From Opitutaceae bacterium (GTDB lineage Bacteria; Verrucomicrobiota; Verrucomicrobiia; Opitutales; Opitutaceae), in the NCBI GenBank assembly GCA_028280945.1, contig JANQKV010000006.1, forward strand, positions 1 to 64,000: DNA of 64,000 nt, given 5' to 3'. A program made the translations under genes and the position numbers. Below the pieces are notes generated by a model. The model did not search any database and had not been told where the DNA came from. It saw only the letters and a program-made list of their open reading frames with translations. This document shows, in pieces, positions 47,085 to 55,096 of this stretch (position 1 is the first letter of the stretch; each line of letters starts with the position of its first letter).

Positions 47085-47870
47085 TTACTTGGCCGTATAG
47101 CCGCCATCGATGGGGAGATTGGCACCGGTGATGTAGGTTGCGGCGTCACTCAGCAGGAAGACAACGGCGCCGCCGATTTCGTCGGCGTTCGCCATGCGGC
47201 CGAGCATCGTCATTTTGCCGTAGCGTTTAAGGAAGGCGTCGGCCTGGGGTTTGCCGGGATCATAAATGCCTCCCGGGGACACCACGTTCACACGCACGTT
47301 GCGATCGCCGTAGTGGGAGGCGAGATAACGGGTCAGGTTGATCATGCCTCCCTTGTGAAAAAAGTAATCCGGCGGGGCTGACATGTTCGTGCCTTCGTAA
47401 AGCCAGGGATTGGGTCCGATCATGCCCATCTGGGAGGAGATGTTGACGATACTGCCGGAGCCGTTCTCGGCCATGGCATCACCAAAGGCCCGCACCGTGG
47501 CAAAAAAGCCGGTGGAGTTCACCTCCATTGAAGCTCGCCATTGCTCGAGGTCGCCGTCGGGGCCGGTCATGGGCCGGCTCACCGCGTTGAAGACGATGCC
47601 ATCGATCCGACTGTGCTGCGCCAAAACCCGGTTGCGCAGACTGTGAAGAGACGCTTCCGAGCAGATGTCGACTTCTTCCACGTCCACCTGATGTCCCGCC
47701 GCATTTTGAGTAGACGCCACCGCCTCTAAAGCCGGCCGGTTGCGGGAGGCCACCACCAAGGTGGCCTCTGCGCCGGCGATTGCGTCCACCAACGCTCGGC
47801 CCAACAAGCCGGTGCCACCAAATTGAATGATGACCTTGTTGGTGAGAGAAAACCGAGGGGGAGTGGACAT
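47085..47870 (-). CDS. SDR family oxidoreductase
   Basis: A 261-aa classical short-chain dehydrogenase. The nucleotide-binding motif is FGGTGLLGRA, followed by VDICSEAS, a diverged FNAVSRP at the NNAG position, Ser in IVNISSQMG and the YxxxK pair in DYFFHKGG. The C-terminus MTMLGRMANADEIGGAVVFLLSDAATYITGANLPIDGGYTAK is typical of sugar or polyol dehydrogenases of this group. It probably oxidises a hydroxyl group of the imported sugar with NAD(P). It lies between the symporter and the oxidoreductase genes, separated from the latter by a long inverted repeat. Confidence 0.9.
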   Translation of the reverse strand: MSTPPRFSLTNKVIIQFGGTGLLGRALVDAIAGAEATLVVASRNRPALEAVASTQNAAGHQVDVEEVDICSEASLHSLRNRVLAQHSRIDGIVFNAVSRPMTGPDGDLEQWRASMEVNSTGFFATVRAFGDAMAENGSGSIVNISSQMGMIGPNPWLYEGTNMSAPPDYFFHKGGMINLTRYLASHYGDRNVRVNVVSPGGIYDPGKPQADAFLKRYGKMTMLGRMANADEIGGAVVFLLSDAATYITGANLPIDGGYTAK

Positions 47871-47887
47871 GGGCTAGGGGAATGATT

Positions 47888-47971
47888 GCCCACTAAACAC
47901 ACGAAATCACACGAAAAGCAGGGGTATCAGACGGAGGAGTTGTTTCGTGCTATTTCGTGTGTTTAGTGGGC
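47888..47971. repeat. Long inverted repeat (29-bp arms) between SDR and oxidoreductase genes
   Basis: 47888-47916 (GCCCACTAAACACACGAAAT...) and 47943-47971 are reverse complements with 2 mismatches in 29, separated by 26 bp. The arms themselves contain near-direct repeats of CACGAAA. It lies 5 bp before the end of the Gfo/Idh gene and could form a strong RNA hairpin between the two co-directional genes. Similar TTTAGTGGGC sequence occurs at 45361. Confidence 0.75.
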
Positions 47972-47975
47972 TGCA

Positions 47976-48944
47976 TTAGGTTGTCTGAATTTCAGAAAGC
48001 GGAACGACGCGGCCACCTTGTTCGCGGCTGACTTTGCCCGCGATCACGAGCTGCATCAATTCCACGGTTTCGGCGAAGGGGAAGGGATACATTCCGGTGC
48101 GCAGGTAATCGACAAACGCGAGCAGTTGGGTTTTGAAGGCGAAAAAACTGTCCTCCGAGACGGTCTGCACCCGGCCGTTGGTCCCGCAGAGTTGCAGGCA
48201 ACCGAAGCCACCCAGCATGTCCCGGTTGGCGACAACGATCACATCCGCGCCGCAGCGATGGGTGAGGTGCACGATGTTGCGATCGATGGTCCCGGTGTTT
48301 TGCGCGGTGAGAAATCCAGGGCCGAGAATGGGGTAGATCGCCTCTAGCGCATGGATGCCATAAGTTTCCCAGGACTTGTGCGTGGTGATGCTGGCAAATC
48401 GGATGTCTCCGAGATCCCCGTTGGATTCGTGATAGGGCATGAACTCCTTGCAGTAGCGCATGCAGCTGGAGGACATGATCGGCCGACCTGCTTCAACCCA
48501 GCGGCAGAACGTGCGCAGGTCCTCCACGTTGTCGGCCAGGGGTTTGTCCACAAACACCGGCAGGCCCGCTTCGACGAAGGGCCGGGCGCGTGCGACGTGT
48601 TCGCCACCGATGTCGGTGGCAACGATCACCGCGTCGACTGCGCCGATCACATCTTCCGGGGCCTCGGGAACGTTCGGAACGAGCGAACACTTGGCGACGT
48701 GTTCGGCCGTAAATCCACCGTCCCCGGCGCAGTGGATGTGGGTGACCTGCGCTCCGGGAATGGTCAGCTCTTCCGCGGGTTGCGGGTTGAGGTAGGCCGG
48801 GATGCCGGGAAAGGGGCATTCGGTGGTCATGGTCTCGCGGTCATAGCCGTTGAAGATCGCGCTCCAGGAATACGGGTGGCCGTTGCCCGGAGTGCAGCCG
48901 AGCATGGCAAGGCGAATGTTCTTCGGGTCGGCGACGAGACTCAT
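47976..48944 (-). CDS. Gfo/Idh/MocA family oxidoreductase
   Basis: A 322-aa NAD(P)-dependent sugar oxidoreductase. The Rossmann start is less canonical (IRLAMLGCTPGNGHPYSW), but the family hallmarks follow: VIVATDIGGEHVARARPFVEAGLPVFVDKPLADN (the catalytic Lys in DKP) and a C-terminal alpha/beta substrate domain. The atypical NAD loop suggests a specialised branch. Its start overlaps the next upstream gene, also Gfo/Idh/MocA, by 4 bp, so the two are co-translated and may act in sequence or as a complex on one sugar. Confidence 0.85.
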   Translation of the reverse strand: MSLVADPKNIRLAMLGCTPGNGHPYSWSAIFNGYDRETMTTECPFPGIPAYLNPQPAEELTIPGAQVTHIHCAGDGGFTAEHVAKCSLVPNVPEAPEDVIGAVDAVIVATDIGGEHVARARPFVEAGLPVFVDKPLADNVEDLRTFCRWVEAGRPIMSSSCMRYCKEFMPYHESNGDLGDIRFASITTHKSWETYGIHALEAIYPILGPGFLTAQNTGTIDRNIVHLTHRCGADVIVVANRDMLGGFGCLQLCGTNGRVQTVSEDSFFAFKTQLLAFVDYLRTGMYPFPFAETVELMQLVIAGKVSREQGGRVVPLSEIQTT

Positions 48945-49963
48945 GGGGTGGGCAGGGAAGCGAGGTCATCGAGCACCACGCGTCGTCCGGTGTCGGCTGA
49001 GACGAGGGCGGCTTGATTGAAGCGCAGGGTCTGCACGGCGGCCTCCAGCGAACAGATGTGGGACGGTTTGCCTTCGATGGCGTCGAGCCAGGCATGCGCT
49101 TGCGCCTCAAAATGACTGTCGCGATGGGGCACGGCGTCATCGTGCCACTCCCAATCATTCCCGCGCAAACGGAATATCCCCCAACGCTGGCGATGGTATT
49201 CGATCTTTACTGAGCCCGTCGCGGTGTGGAAGTGCAGGGTGCCATCCTCAGGGGCCTGAAACTGGTTCAGCGCGTAACTCACCAGGATATCGCTGTGGCG
49301 GGCGGTGATGTTGACGGTGTCTTCGATTTCCACCCGTGGCAGGACCTGGTGAGCACAATCGCAGAACAAGCTTTCGGTTGGGCCAATCACGCTTTCCACA
49401 AAGTTGGCCGTGTGGGTGATGGCATCCTGAATCACGCCGCCACCGGTTTCGCGACGCGCGTAGTAGGTTTGCGAGTAATGGGCGGTGTGGGCGGGTCGTC
49501 CGGATGGGAAGTGACTGCCGCCGGCAAAGGTGACATGTTTGATGTCGCCCAACTCACCGCCATGCAAAAAATCCCGGGCGGCCCTGAGATAGGGGTAGAC
49601 ATGTTGCACATAGGCCACCGCCACCTGCCGACTGGATGCCTTATGTGCCGCCAGCAAGGCAGGAACCTCTGTCAGGTCGACGGCCAGGGGTTTTTCGATG
49701 AGCACATGTTTGCCCGCCTCGAGCGCCGCCATCGCCATGGGAACATGCAATGGGGGTGGAGTGCAGATCACCACCGCTTCGCCACCACTTGCGAGGGCGG
49801 TTGTGAAGTCGGCGAAGGTCTCGACGCCGTAAGTTCGTTCCATGGTTTTCCGCAAAGAATCATTTGGATCACATCCGGCTACCGCGGCGCGACCGGTGTT
49901 CTGGAAACAGCGCAAGTGGCGTTCACCGATGCTGCCACAACCTACGATGAGAACGGAATGCAT
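48941..49963 (-). CDS. Gfo/Idh/MocA family oxidoreductase
   Basis: A 340-aa protein with a canonical NAD-binding start, MHSVLIVGCGSIGERHLRCF, and the active-site helix HVLIEKPLAVDLTE (EKP lysine). The second domain has HYSQTYYARRETGGGVIQDAITHTANF, with the GG-IxDxxxH motif of the family carrying the catalytic Asp and His. The ATG at 49963 is chosen by homology; the open frame extends 74 codons further but is unconserved and overlaps the divergent gene. It is the first gene of the minus-strand unit Gfo-Gfo-SDR-symporter and has a C-rich leader. Confidence 0.9.
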   Translation of the reverse strand: MHSVLIVGCGSIGERHLRCFQNTGRAAVAGCDPNDSLRKTMERTYGVETFADFTTALASGGEAVVICTPPPLHVPMAMAALEAGKHVLIEKPLAVDLTEVPALLAAHKASSRQVAVAYVQHVYPYLRAARDFLHGGELGDIKHVTFAGGSHFPSGRPAHTAHYSQTYYARRETGGGVIQDAITHTANFVESVIGPTESLFCDCAHQVLPRVEIEDTVNITARHSDILVSYALNQFQAPEDGTLHFHTATGSVKIEYHRQRWGIFRLRGNDWEWHDDAVPHRDSHFEAQAHAWLDAIEGKPSHICSLEAAVQTLRFNQAALVSADTGRRVVLDDLASLPTP

Positions 49964-50102
49964 GCGAACGGGGCAGGGGGGAAAGACGCGAAAACGAAGC
50001 GCAAATTGCGTCGTGGAAATTCGGTAACTATGCAACCTTGGTTTCCCGCAAAAGCAAAGCATCCCCCCAGCTCTTGCCCATCTCCCCTGTCCCGTTCCTT
50101 CC

Positions 50103-51545
50103 ATGAAATTTCTTTTCCCGGCCCTTATCGCTTCCGCCGTGGTTTCAGCTGAGGTCATCGACCTGGGTGACCGTCGTGAACTCATGATCGACCATTACCT
50201 CATCGATCGCCTCGACGGCGCGGAGTTGCAGCTGCAGGAACCGCACAACGAGGGGATTGCCTTTCATTTCGACCGGCCGCACGAGGGTGCGTTTTGTGCC
50301 TACGTGACCATTGCCACCTTGCCGGATGGCAGCGGCTATCGCGCCTACTACCGGGGCCTGCCCGAAGCCGTGCCCGCGGGATCGCCGGGTGAAGTCACCG
50401 CCTACGCGGAATCAGTCGATGGCATCACATGGTCCAAGCCGGACAACAACATCGCTCTGCGCGATGCTCCGTGGATCACCCACAACCTGTCGGTCTTCTA
50501 CGATACCAAACCAGGTGTGCCGGAGGACGAACGTTGGAAAGCCCTCGGTGGACTCAATGCCTCCGGCCTGATGCGCATGGTCTCTGCGGATGGCCTTGAA
50601 TGGCACCACTTCATGGAGGGTGTGCCGATTTTCGAAAAAATACCGGAAGATGAAAAACGGTGGCGCTACGATTCGCAGAATTTGGCGTTCTGGTCCGAGT
50701 TGGAGCAGCAATATGTCTGCTATTTTCGCCAGGTGCGTCCCATCGAGGGCATCGGCACCCATGTGCGGCTGATTGCGAGGGCCACAAGCCCGGACTTCGC
50801 CAACTGGACTTACGAGGGGGAGATGACCTACCGGCGTGCCGATGGTTCGGCTGCGAAGATCGAACACCTCTACACGAATCAAACCGCCGCCTACTTTCGG
50901 GCTCCTCACCTTTACGTGGCGATCGCGGCGCGGTTCCTGCCGGGCCGCCAGGTGTTGAATGAGGCCGAAGCGAAGCAGATTGGTGTGAACCCGAAGTATT
51001 TTGGTGATATTTCTGACAGCGTGCTGATGACGACGCGCGGCGGCACCATCTACGACCGCACGTTCATGGAGGGATTTGGTCGTCCCGGGTTAGGCATGGA
51101 GAACTGGACCTCGCGTACCAATTATCCGGCGCTTAATCTCATCCAGACTGGACCGGCGGAGATGTCGTTTTTTGTGCAAAAGGCTTACGGCCAGCCCAAC
51201 CACCGGCTGGAGCGTTATTCCATGCGACTCGACGGATTCGCCGCGCTGCACGCCGGTTACGATGGCGGCGAAATGGTGACCAAGCCATTCACGTTTTCCG
51301 GTGAGCAATTGGAAATCAACTATGCGACCTCAGCTGCCGGCAGCATTCGTTTTGAGTTGCAGGACGAAGCTGGTGAACCGTTGCCGGGATATGCCCTGGC
51401 GGATGCCCGCGAGATCATTGGTGACCAGATTGCCCGCACGGCCACCTGGTCCGGCGGTTCAAGCGTTGCTTCGCTGCAGGGCGAGATCGTCCGCCTGCGG
51501 GTGGTGCTCGAAGACGCCAGGCTCTACTCGTTTCGTTTTTATTAA
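50103..51545 (+). CDS. Secreted beta-propeller protein with C-terminal beta-sandwich (paralogue of 55097-56743)
   Basis: A 480-aa protein with a short signal peptide (MKFLFPALIASAVVSA). The first about 370 residues resemble GH32/GH43-type propellers (AYAESVDGITWSKP, GLMRMVSADGLEWHHF, DSQNLAFWSELEQQYVCYFRQ). The last about 100 residues form a separate beta-rich domain (GGEMVTKPFTFSGEQLEINYATSAAG..., ending LYSFRF) of the kind found after glycosidase domains. It shares the overall plan and many blocks with the protein encoded at 55097. Catalytic residues cannot be assigned. Location periplasmic or extracellular; substrate probably a glycan or glycoside handled by the neighbouring sugar genes. 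Divergent from the Gfo/Idh unit. Confidence 0.7.
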   Translation: MKFLFPALIASAVVSAEVIDLGDRRELMIDHYLIDRLDGAELQLQEPHNEGIAFHFDRPHEGAFCAYVTIATLPDGSGYRAYYRGLPEAVPAGSPGEVTAYAESVDGITWSKPDNNIALRDAPWITHNLSVFYDTKPGVPEDERWKALGGLNASGLMRMVSADGLEWHHFMEGVPIFEKIPEDEKRWRYDSQNLAFWSELEQQYVCYFRQVRPIEGIGTHVRLIARATSPDFANWTYEGEMTYRRADGSAAKIEHLYTNQTAAYFRAPHLYVAIAARFLPGRQVLNEAEAKQIGVNPKYFGDISDSVLMTTRGGTIYDRTFMEGFGRPGLGMENWTSRTNYPALNLIQTGPAEMSFFVQKAYGQPNHRLERYSMRLDGFAALHAGYDGGEMVTKPFTFSGEQLEINYATSAAGSIRFELQDEAGEPLPGYALADAREIIGDQIARTATWSGGSSVASLQGEIVRLRVVLEDARLYSFRFY

Positions 51546-51582
51546 AATCGAGTGAGCGGCTTGGTCCCCGCCGGGAGGTCGA

Positions 51583-51948
51583 CTACGAGAGTGAGTAGAA
51601 CTGTTCGCGGATAATCTGTCCGTCCTGCCAGCGCTGCACGGCGACCTGGTCGTATTTCATGACCCCCCACTCGGAGTGCGTGTAGTCGAAGTGCCACTCC
51701 ACCATCGTGACTTCCTCGCCGACAGCGACGGCTTTGACCTCGGCTCCGCGAAACTCGGTGATGTTGCCGAAGAACGCTTCCTCGCGCGTCCGGTTTGCCG
51801 CTTTGCCCTCTGCGAGAATGTCGTTTTTCTCAATCATGACCACGTCCTCGTGGTAGTATTTCTCAAACGCTTCGAGCGCTTTGCCTTCGAGGATGAGGCG
51901 GTTGAGGTCGGAGACTTTGTCGAGGAGATCGTTCATGATGGGATTCAA
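51583..51948 (-). CDS. SnoaL/NTF2-like small protein
   Basis: A 121-aa protein of the SnoaL-like (NTF2 fold) type: an N-terminal helix pair (LNRLILEGKALEAFEKYYHEDVVMIEKND), a central Asn/Glu-rich turn and a final sheet (EVTMVEWHFDYTHSEWGVMKYDQVAVQRWQDGQIIREQFYS). Such proteins act as isomerases, cyclases or simple ligand binders, and function cannot be set from sequence. A second Met four residues on is an equally good start. It lies alone on the minus strand, convergent with the secreted propeller gene. Confidence 0.75.
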   Translation of the reverse strand: MNPIMNDLLDKVSDLNRLILEGKALEAFEKYYHEDVVMIEKNDILAEGKAANRTREEAFFGNITEFRGAEVKAVAVGEEVTMVEWHFDYTHSEWGVMKYDQVAVQRWQDGQIIREQFYSLS

Positions 51949-52180
51949 GATTCGTATTTGGGTGAAGCCGCAGCCTAGGCTGGAACTTCGAAATTTGCGA
52001 ACGGCGGCGAGTGGCTGATTTCAGCCTTCGTTTTCAGCGCGTTCGCTGGCCATTCGGGCCCAGCACCGGCACCAGCCCTTGGACGGCATGAATAATCAAC
52101 AACGCATCGCCGGTCGCGACGGCCGACCGGATGGCCGCGCCGACCTTGCGCTGGTTGTGGGACTTTGCCAGGGTGACTGC

Positions 52181-52921
52181 ATGCTGCGAGCCATTGTCAC
52201 CGGGGGAGCAACCAACATCGGTCTAGCAATCACGGAGCGTTTACTGGCGGACGATGGCAGAGTGGTTGTCGGTCAACCGGATCCGTCCGTCGCGTCGACC
52301 TTGATTGATAAGTATGGCGACCGGGTGAAGGCACTCGCTGTCGACGTGAGCGATGCCGCGCAGTGTCGCCGGTTCGTGGATGACGCCGCTCGGGAGCTCG
52401 GCGGTCTGGATGTGTTGGTCAATAACGCTGCGATTACCGGTGCCGGTGCCTTGACCCCGCTGGCCGAACTTTCGCCGGAGGAATTCGACCGGATGATCAG
52501 GACCAATCTGGGCGGCCCGGTGTTTTGCTCGCAGGCGTCGGTTTCTCACCTGCGCCAGTCGGGCGGCGGCGTCATCATTCACATTTCATCGGTCAACGCC
52601 TCTAAGCCGCAACCCGGCGCGTTGCTTTACGCGGCGACCAAGTCAGCGGTGGATTCGATCACCCGGTCCATGGCCCGCGAACTCGCCCCGGATGGCATCC
52701 GGGTGGTGGCCGTGGCTCCCGGCGATATCCGCGTCGACACTTCCGCGGCTTCCGCGCAGGCCATGGCGGCCAAGGGGCTCGATTCGGGAATCGAAGGGTT
52801 GACTCCCTTGGGGGCCGGGGAGCCCCAAGACATCGCCGACACCGTGGCGTTTCTTTGCTCTGACCAAGCCAAGTTTGTGACCGGCACGACCTGGGTGGTC
52901 GATGGCGGCCTGCTCGCATGA
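52181..52921 (+). CDS. SDR family oxidoreductase
   Basis: A 246-aa classical short-chain dehydrogenase: TGGATNIG cofactor motif, DVSDAAQC, NNAAITG, catalytic Ser in IIHISSVNAS, YAATK as the YxxxK pair and a C-terminal FVTGTTWVVDGG. The ATG at 52181 is preceded by AGGGTG at suitable spacing; 34 more codons upstream are open but not conserved. It converges with the AstE-like gene. Substrate unknown, probably a sugar or hydroxy acid in the catabolic island. Confidence 0.9.
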   Translation: MLRAIVTGGATNIGLAITERLLADDGRVVVGQPDPSVASTLIDKYGDRVKALAVDVSDAAQCRRFVDDAARELGGLDVLVNNAAITGAGALTPLAELSPEEFDRMIRTNLGGPVFCSQASVSHLRQSGGGVIIHISSVNASKPQPGALLYAATKSAVDSITRSMARELAPDGIRVVAVAPGDIRVDTSAASAQAMAAKGLDSGIEGLTPLGAGEPQDIADTVAFLCSDQAKFVTGTTWVVDGGLLA

Positions 52922-52932
52922 ATCCGGACCAC

Positions 52933-53904
52933 TCAGATCGGCACCACCACAAAAAGCGAATCGCCCGCCTGCACCGAACGCGGGTGTCGCCGCAGCACAA
53001 CCGTGCCTTCGGTCTCCGCCCACACCGGCGTGGGCGGGCCGTCATGCGTTGGCCAGATCAGACCCAGTTGCGATCCGCCGTCCACCCGATCCCCCAGATC
53101 CACCTTGGGTTCCAAGGTCCCGGCGTGTGGGGCGGGGTGATGAACCTGCAGGTGGGTTTCCTCCGCCTCGGTCGACTGGTAATGGGGCTGAGGAGCGAGT
53201 GTCGGGGCCGGCCCGTCCAAGCAACCGATTTCGTTGAACAAGTGGCGCAGCCCACGATCCAAAGCCGCCAGGTCCTGCTTCCGCACCCCGCCGGCGCCAA
53301 AACACTCGACGTAGATGGCGGGAATCTGACGGGCGAAGGCCGCGCTCATGGAACGCCCCGGCAGGAACGGTCCCGACCAGCACCAGAATTGATCGAAGCA
53401 GGCCGCCATGGCCCGCTGGATAGGCGCGACGTTGGGATCGTCGCCGATGTATCCCACCCAAGGATACAGCGCCAACGCATGGCCCCCGCTGTGCAGGTCG
53501 ATGTAATGGGTGGCGCGGGCCAAAACCGCGCTGTCGAAAAGATGGGCCAGCCTTTCCGTGACAGTGCCGTCGACCCGGCCTGGGAAGGTGCGGGCCAGGT
53601 CCGTTCCGTCCACCGGATGACAGCGGGCGGTGGCCGCAAAAGCGCCCTCGTTGAGCACGGGGATGAACAGCACGGTTCCGCGCAGGTCGTCCGGTTGCCA
53701 CGATCCCACCCAGTGTCGCAGCAGGGTGGGTCCCTCGTATTCGTCGCCGTGGGTGGCCCCGTTGACCACAAGAGCCGGGCCGGGTTGCCCCTGCCAGATC
53801 CACGCCTCAAAACCAACCTCCTCGTCGCCGAACCGCCGCTGATGGAGTCCCGGCGGCAGGGCGGTCCAGTCGAATGTCGCGGAGCCTGCGGAAGGAGTCG
53901 TCAT
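52933..53904 (-). CDS. AstE/aspartoacylase-like zinc hydrolase
   Basis: A 323-aa M14-like deacylase of the succinylglutamate desuccinylase/aspartoacylase family. The zinc site is NGATHGDEYEG (His and Glu) plus YIDLHSGG (second His), with VNPxF-like VLNEGAFAATAR in between. The C-terminal part has a biotinyl-like hammerhead domain (PHAGTLEPKVDLGDRVDGGSQLGLI) that is common in this subfamily. It removes an acyl group from an N-acylated amino acid or amine. It diverges from the threonine-synthase-like gene (102 bp), suggesting a shared promoter region and linked roles. Confidence 0.85.
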   Translation of the reverse strand: MTTPSAGSATFDWTALPPGLHQRRFGDEEVGFEAWIWQGQPGPALVVNGATHGDEYEGPTLLRHWVGSWQPDDLRGTVLFIPVLNEGAFAATARCHPVDGTDLARTFPGRVDGTVTERLAHLFDSAVLARATHYIDLHSGGHALALYPWVGYIGDDPNVAPIQRAMAACFDQFWCWSGPFLPGRSMSAAFARQIPAIYVECFGAGGVRKQDLAALDRGLRHLFNEIGCLDGPAPTLAPQPHYQSTEAEETHLQVHHPAPHAGTLEPKVDLGDRVDGGSQLGLIWPTHDGPPTPVWAETEGTVVLRRHPRSVQAGDSLFVVVPI

Positions 53905-54006
53905 GATTAACTCCGGGTCCCTTTTTTCACTGCAACAGCCAAAACCACACGTACGCCGAGGGCAACGTTGGAGCATGGGGATGGTTTTTTACCCGGAGAC
54001 GATCGT

Positions 54007-55083
54007 ATGAGTATCTGGAATTTTGCCGGGCGTTGGGGGGCACCGGCCCCTGAGTTTGCCGTGACCATGGGGGAAGGGAATACGCCGCTGGTCCGTTCGA
54101 CCACCATCGGTCGCGTCCTGGGACTCGAAAACCTCTGGTTCAAATATGAAGGGGGCAATCCGACTGGCTCCTACAAGGACCGGTTTGCGGCGGCGGCGGT
54201 GGCGCATTTGCGGGCGATGGGCAAGTCGGCCTGCCTGGGCACCTCGAGCGGCAACACCGGGGCGGCCCTGGCGGCATATTGTGCGCGAGGTGGGCTAAGC
54301 TGCCATCTCGCCATCGTTGAAGGAGCCCCGGAAAGCAAACTCCGCCAGATGCGAGCCTATGGCGCTCACCTCCACCGCATTCAGGATTTTGGGAAATCGC
54401 CCGCGGTGAACGAAGCAGTCATGACGGGGTTGCGGGAACTTGCGCAGGAGTTGGACGCGGGCTTTGAAGTCAGTGCGTTCGTTCATTCACCCTTGGGCAT
54501 GGCCGGGGTGAAGACCCTCGGTTATGAGATTGCCGATGCGTTGGCCGGTGATCCGTTTGTCGTCTTCAGTCCCACTGGCGGTGGGGGTCTGACGCTGGCG
54601 GTGGCCCGGGCGGTGGCCGAGTCGGGTGGGACAGGTCGCGTTAATTGCGTTCAACCCGCCGGCAATGACACCATCGCCACGGCGCTGTGGACCGGTTCGA
54701 ATCGGGCCGTTGCAGTGGAGTCGACCACAACCATCAGTGGACTGCAGGTGGGCAGCGTCTTGGACGGCCATGATGTCATAGCCGCTTGCCGCCAGCAGGG
54801 TGGCACGGGTTACACCGTTGCGGATGATGTTGTGTTGGACTGGCAGGCGCGGCTGGCCCGGGAGGAGGGAATTTTTTGCGAGCCTGCGTGTGCGGTTTCG
54901 ATGGCAGGTGTTGCCGCCGCACTCGAGGCGGGTGAGTTGGATCCGTCGGAAAATATCGTGTGCCTGATTACCGGCGTGGGATTCAAGGATGAGCAGTCAC
55001 TGGCCAAAATGGCGGGAACTAAACCCACCTCCCTGTTGCCGACATTCGCGGATTTTTCCGCCGCAGTGCGCGCTGCGCTTTGA
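54007..55083 (+). CDS. Threonine synthase-like PLP enzyme
   Basis: A 358-aa fold-type II PLP enzyme. The motif GEGNTPLVRS, the PLP lysine in GSYKDRF, TSSGNTGAALAAYCAR and the glycine loop SPTGGGG place it near threonine synthase and threonine dehydratase/diaminopropionate-lyase-like enzymes. A duplicate of biosynthetic threonine synthase in a catabolic setting may act on O-acyl or O-phospho amino acids. The ATG has one of the better Shine-Dalgarno sites in the window (GGAG, 7 bp spacing). It is followed 13 bp later by a secreted propeller gene, so they are probably one operon. Confidence 0.85.
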   Translation: MSIWNFAGRWGAPAPEFAVTMGEGNTPLVRSTTIGRVLGLENLWFKYEGGNPTGSYKDRFAAAAVAHLRAMGKSACLGTSSGNTGAALAAYCARGGLSCHLAIVEGAPESKLRQMRAYGAHLHRIQDFGKSPAVNEAVMTGLRELAQELDAGFEVSAFVHSPLGMAGVKTLGYEIADALAGDPFVVFSPTGGGGLTLAVARAVAESGGTGRVNCVQPAGNDTIATALWTGSNRAVAVESTTTISGLQVGSVLDGHDVIAACRQQGGTGYTVADDVVLDWQARLAREEGIFCEPACAVSMAGVAAALEAGELDPSENIVCLITGVGFKDEQSLAKMAGTKPTSLLPTFADFSAAVRAAL

Positions 55084-55096
55084 TCCCCAGGAGAAG

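Noticed and set aside
54690..54710. GGTTCGAATC resembling a tRNA T-loop
   Set aside because: Lies within the threonine-synthase-like coding region and no cloverleaf can be drawn around it.
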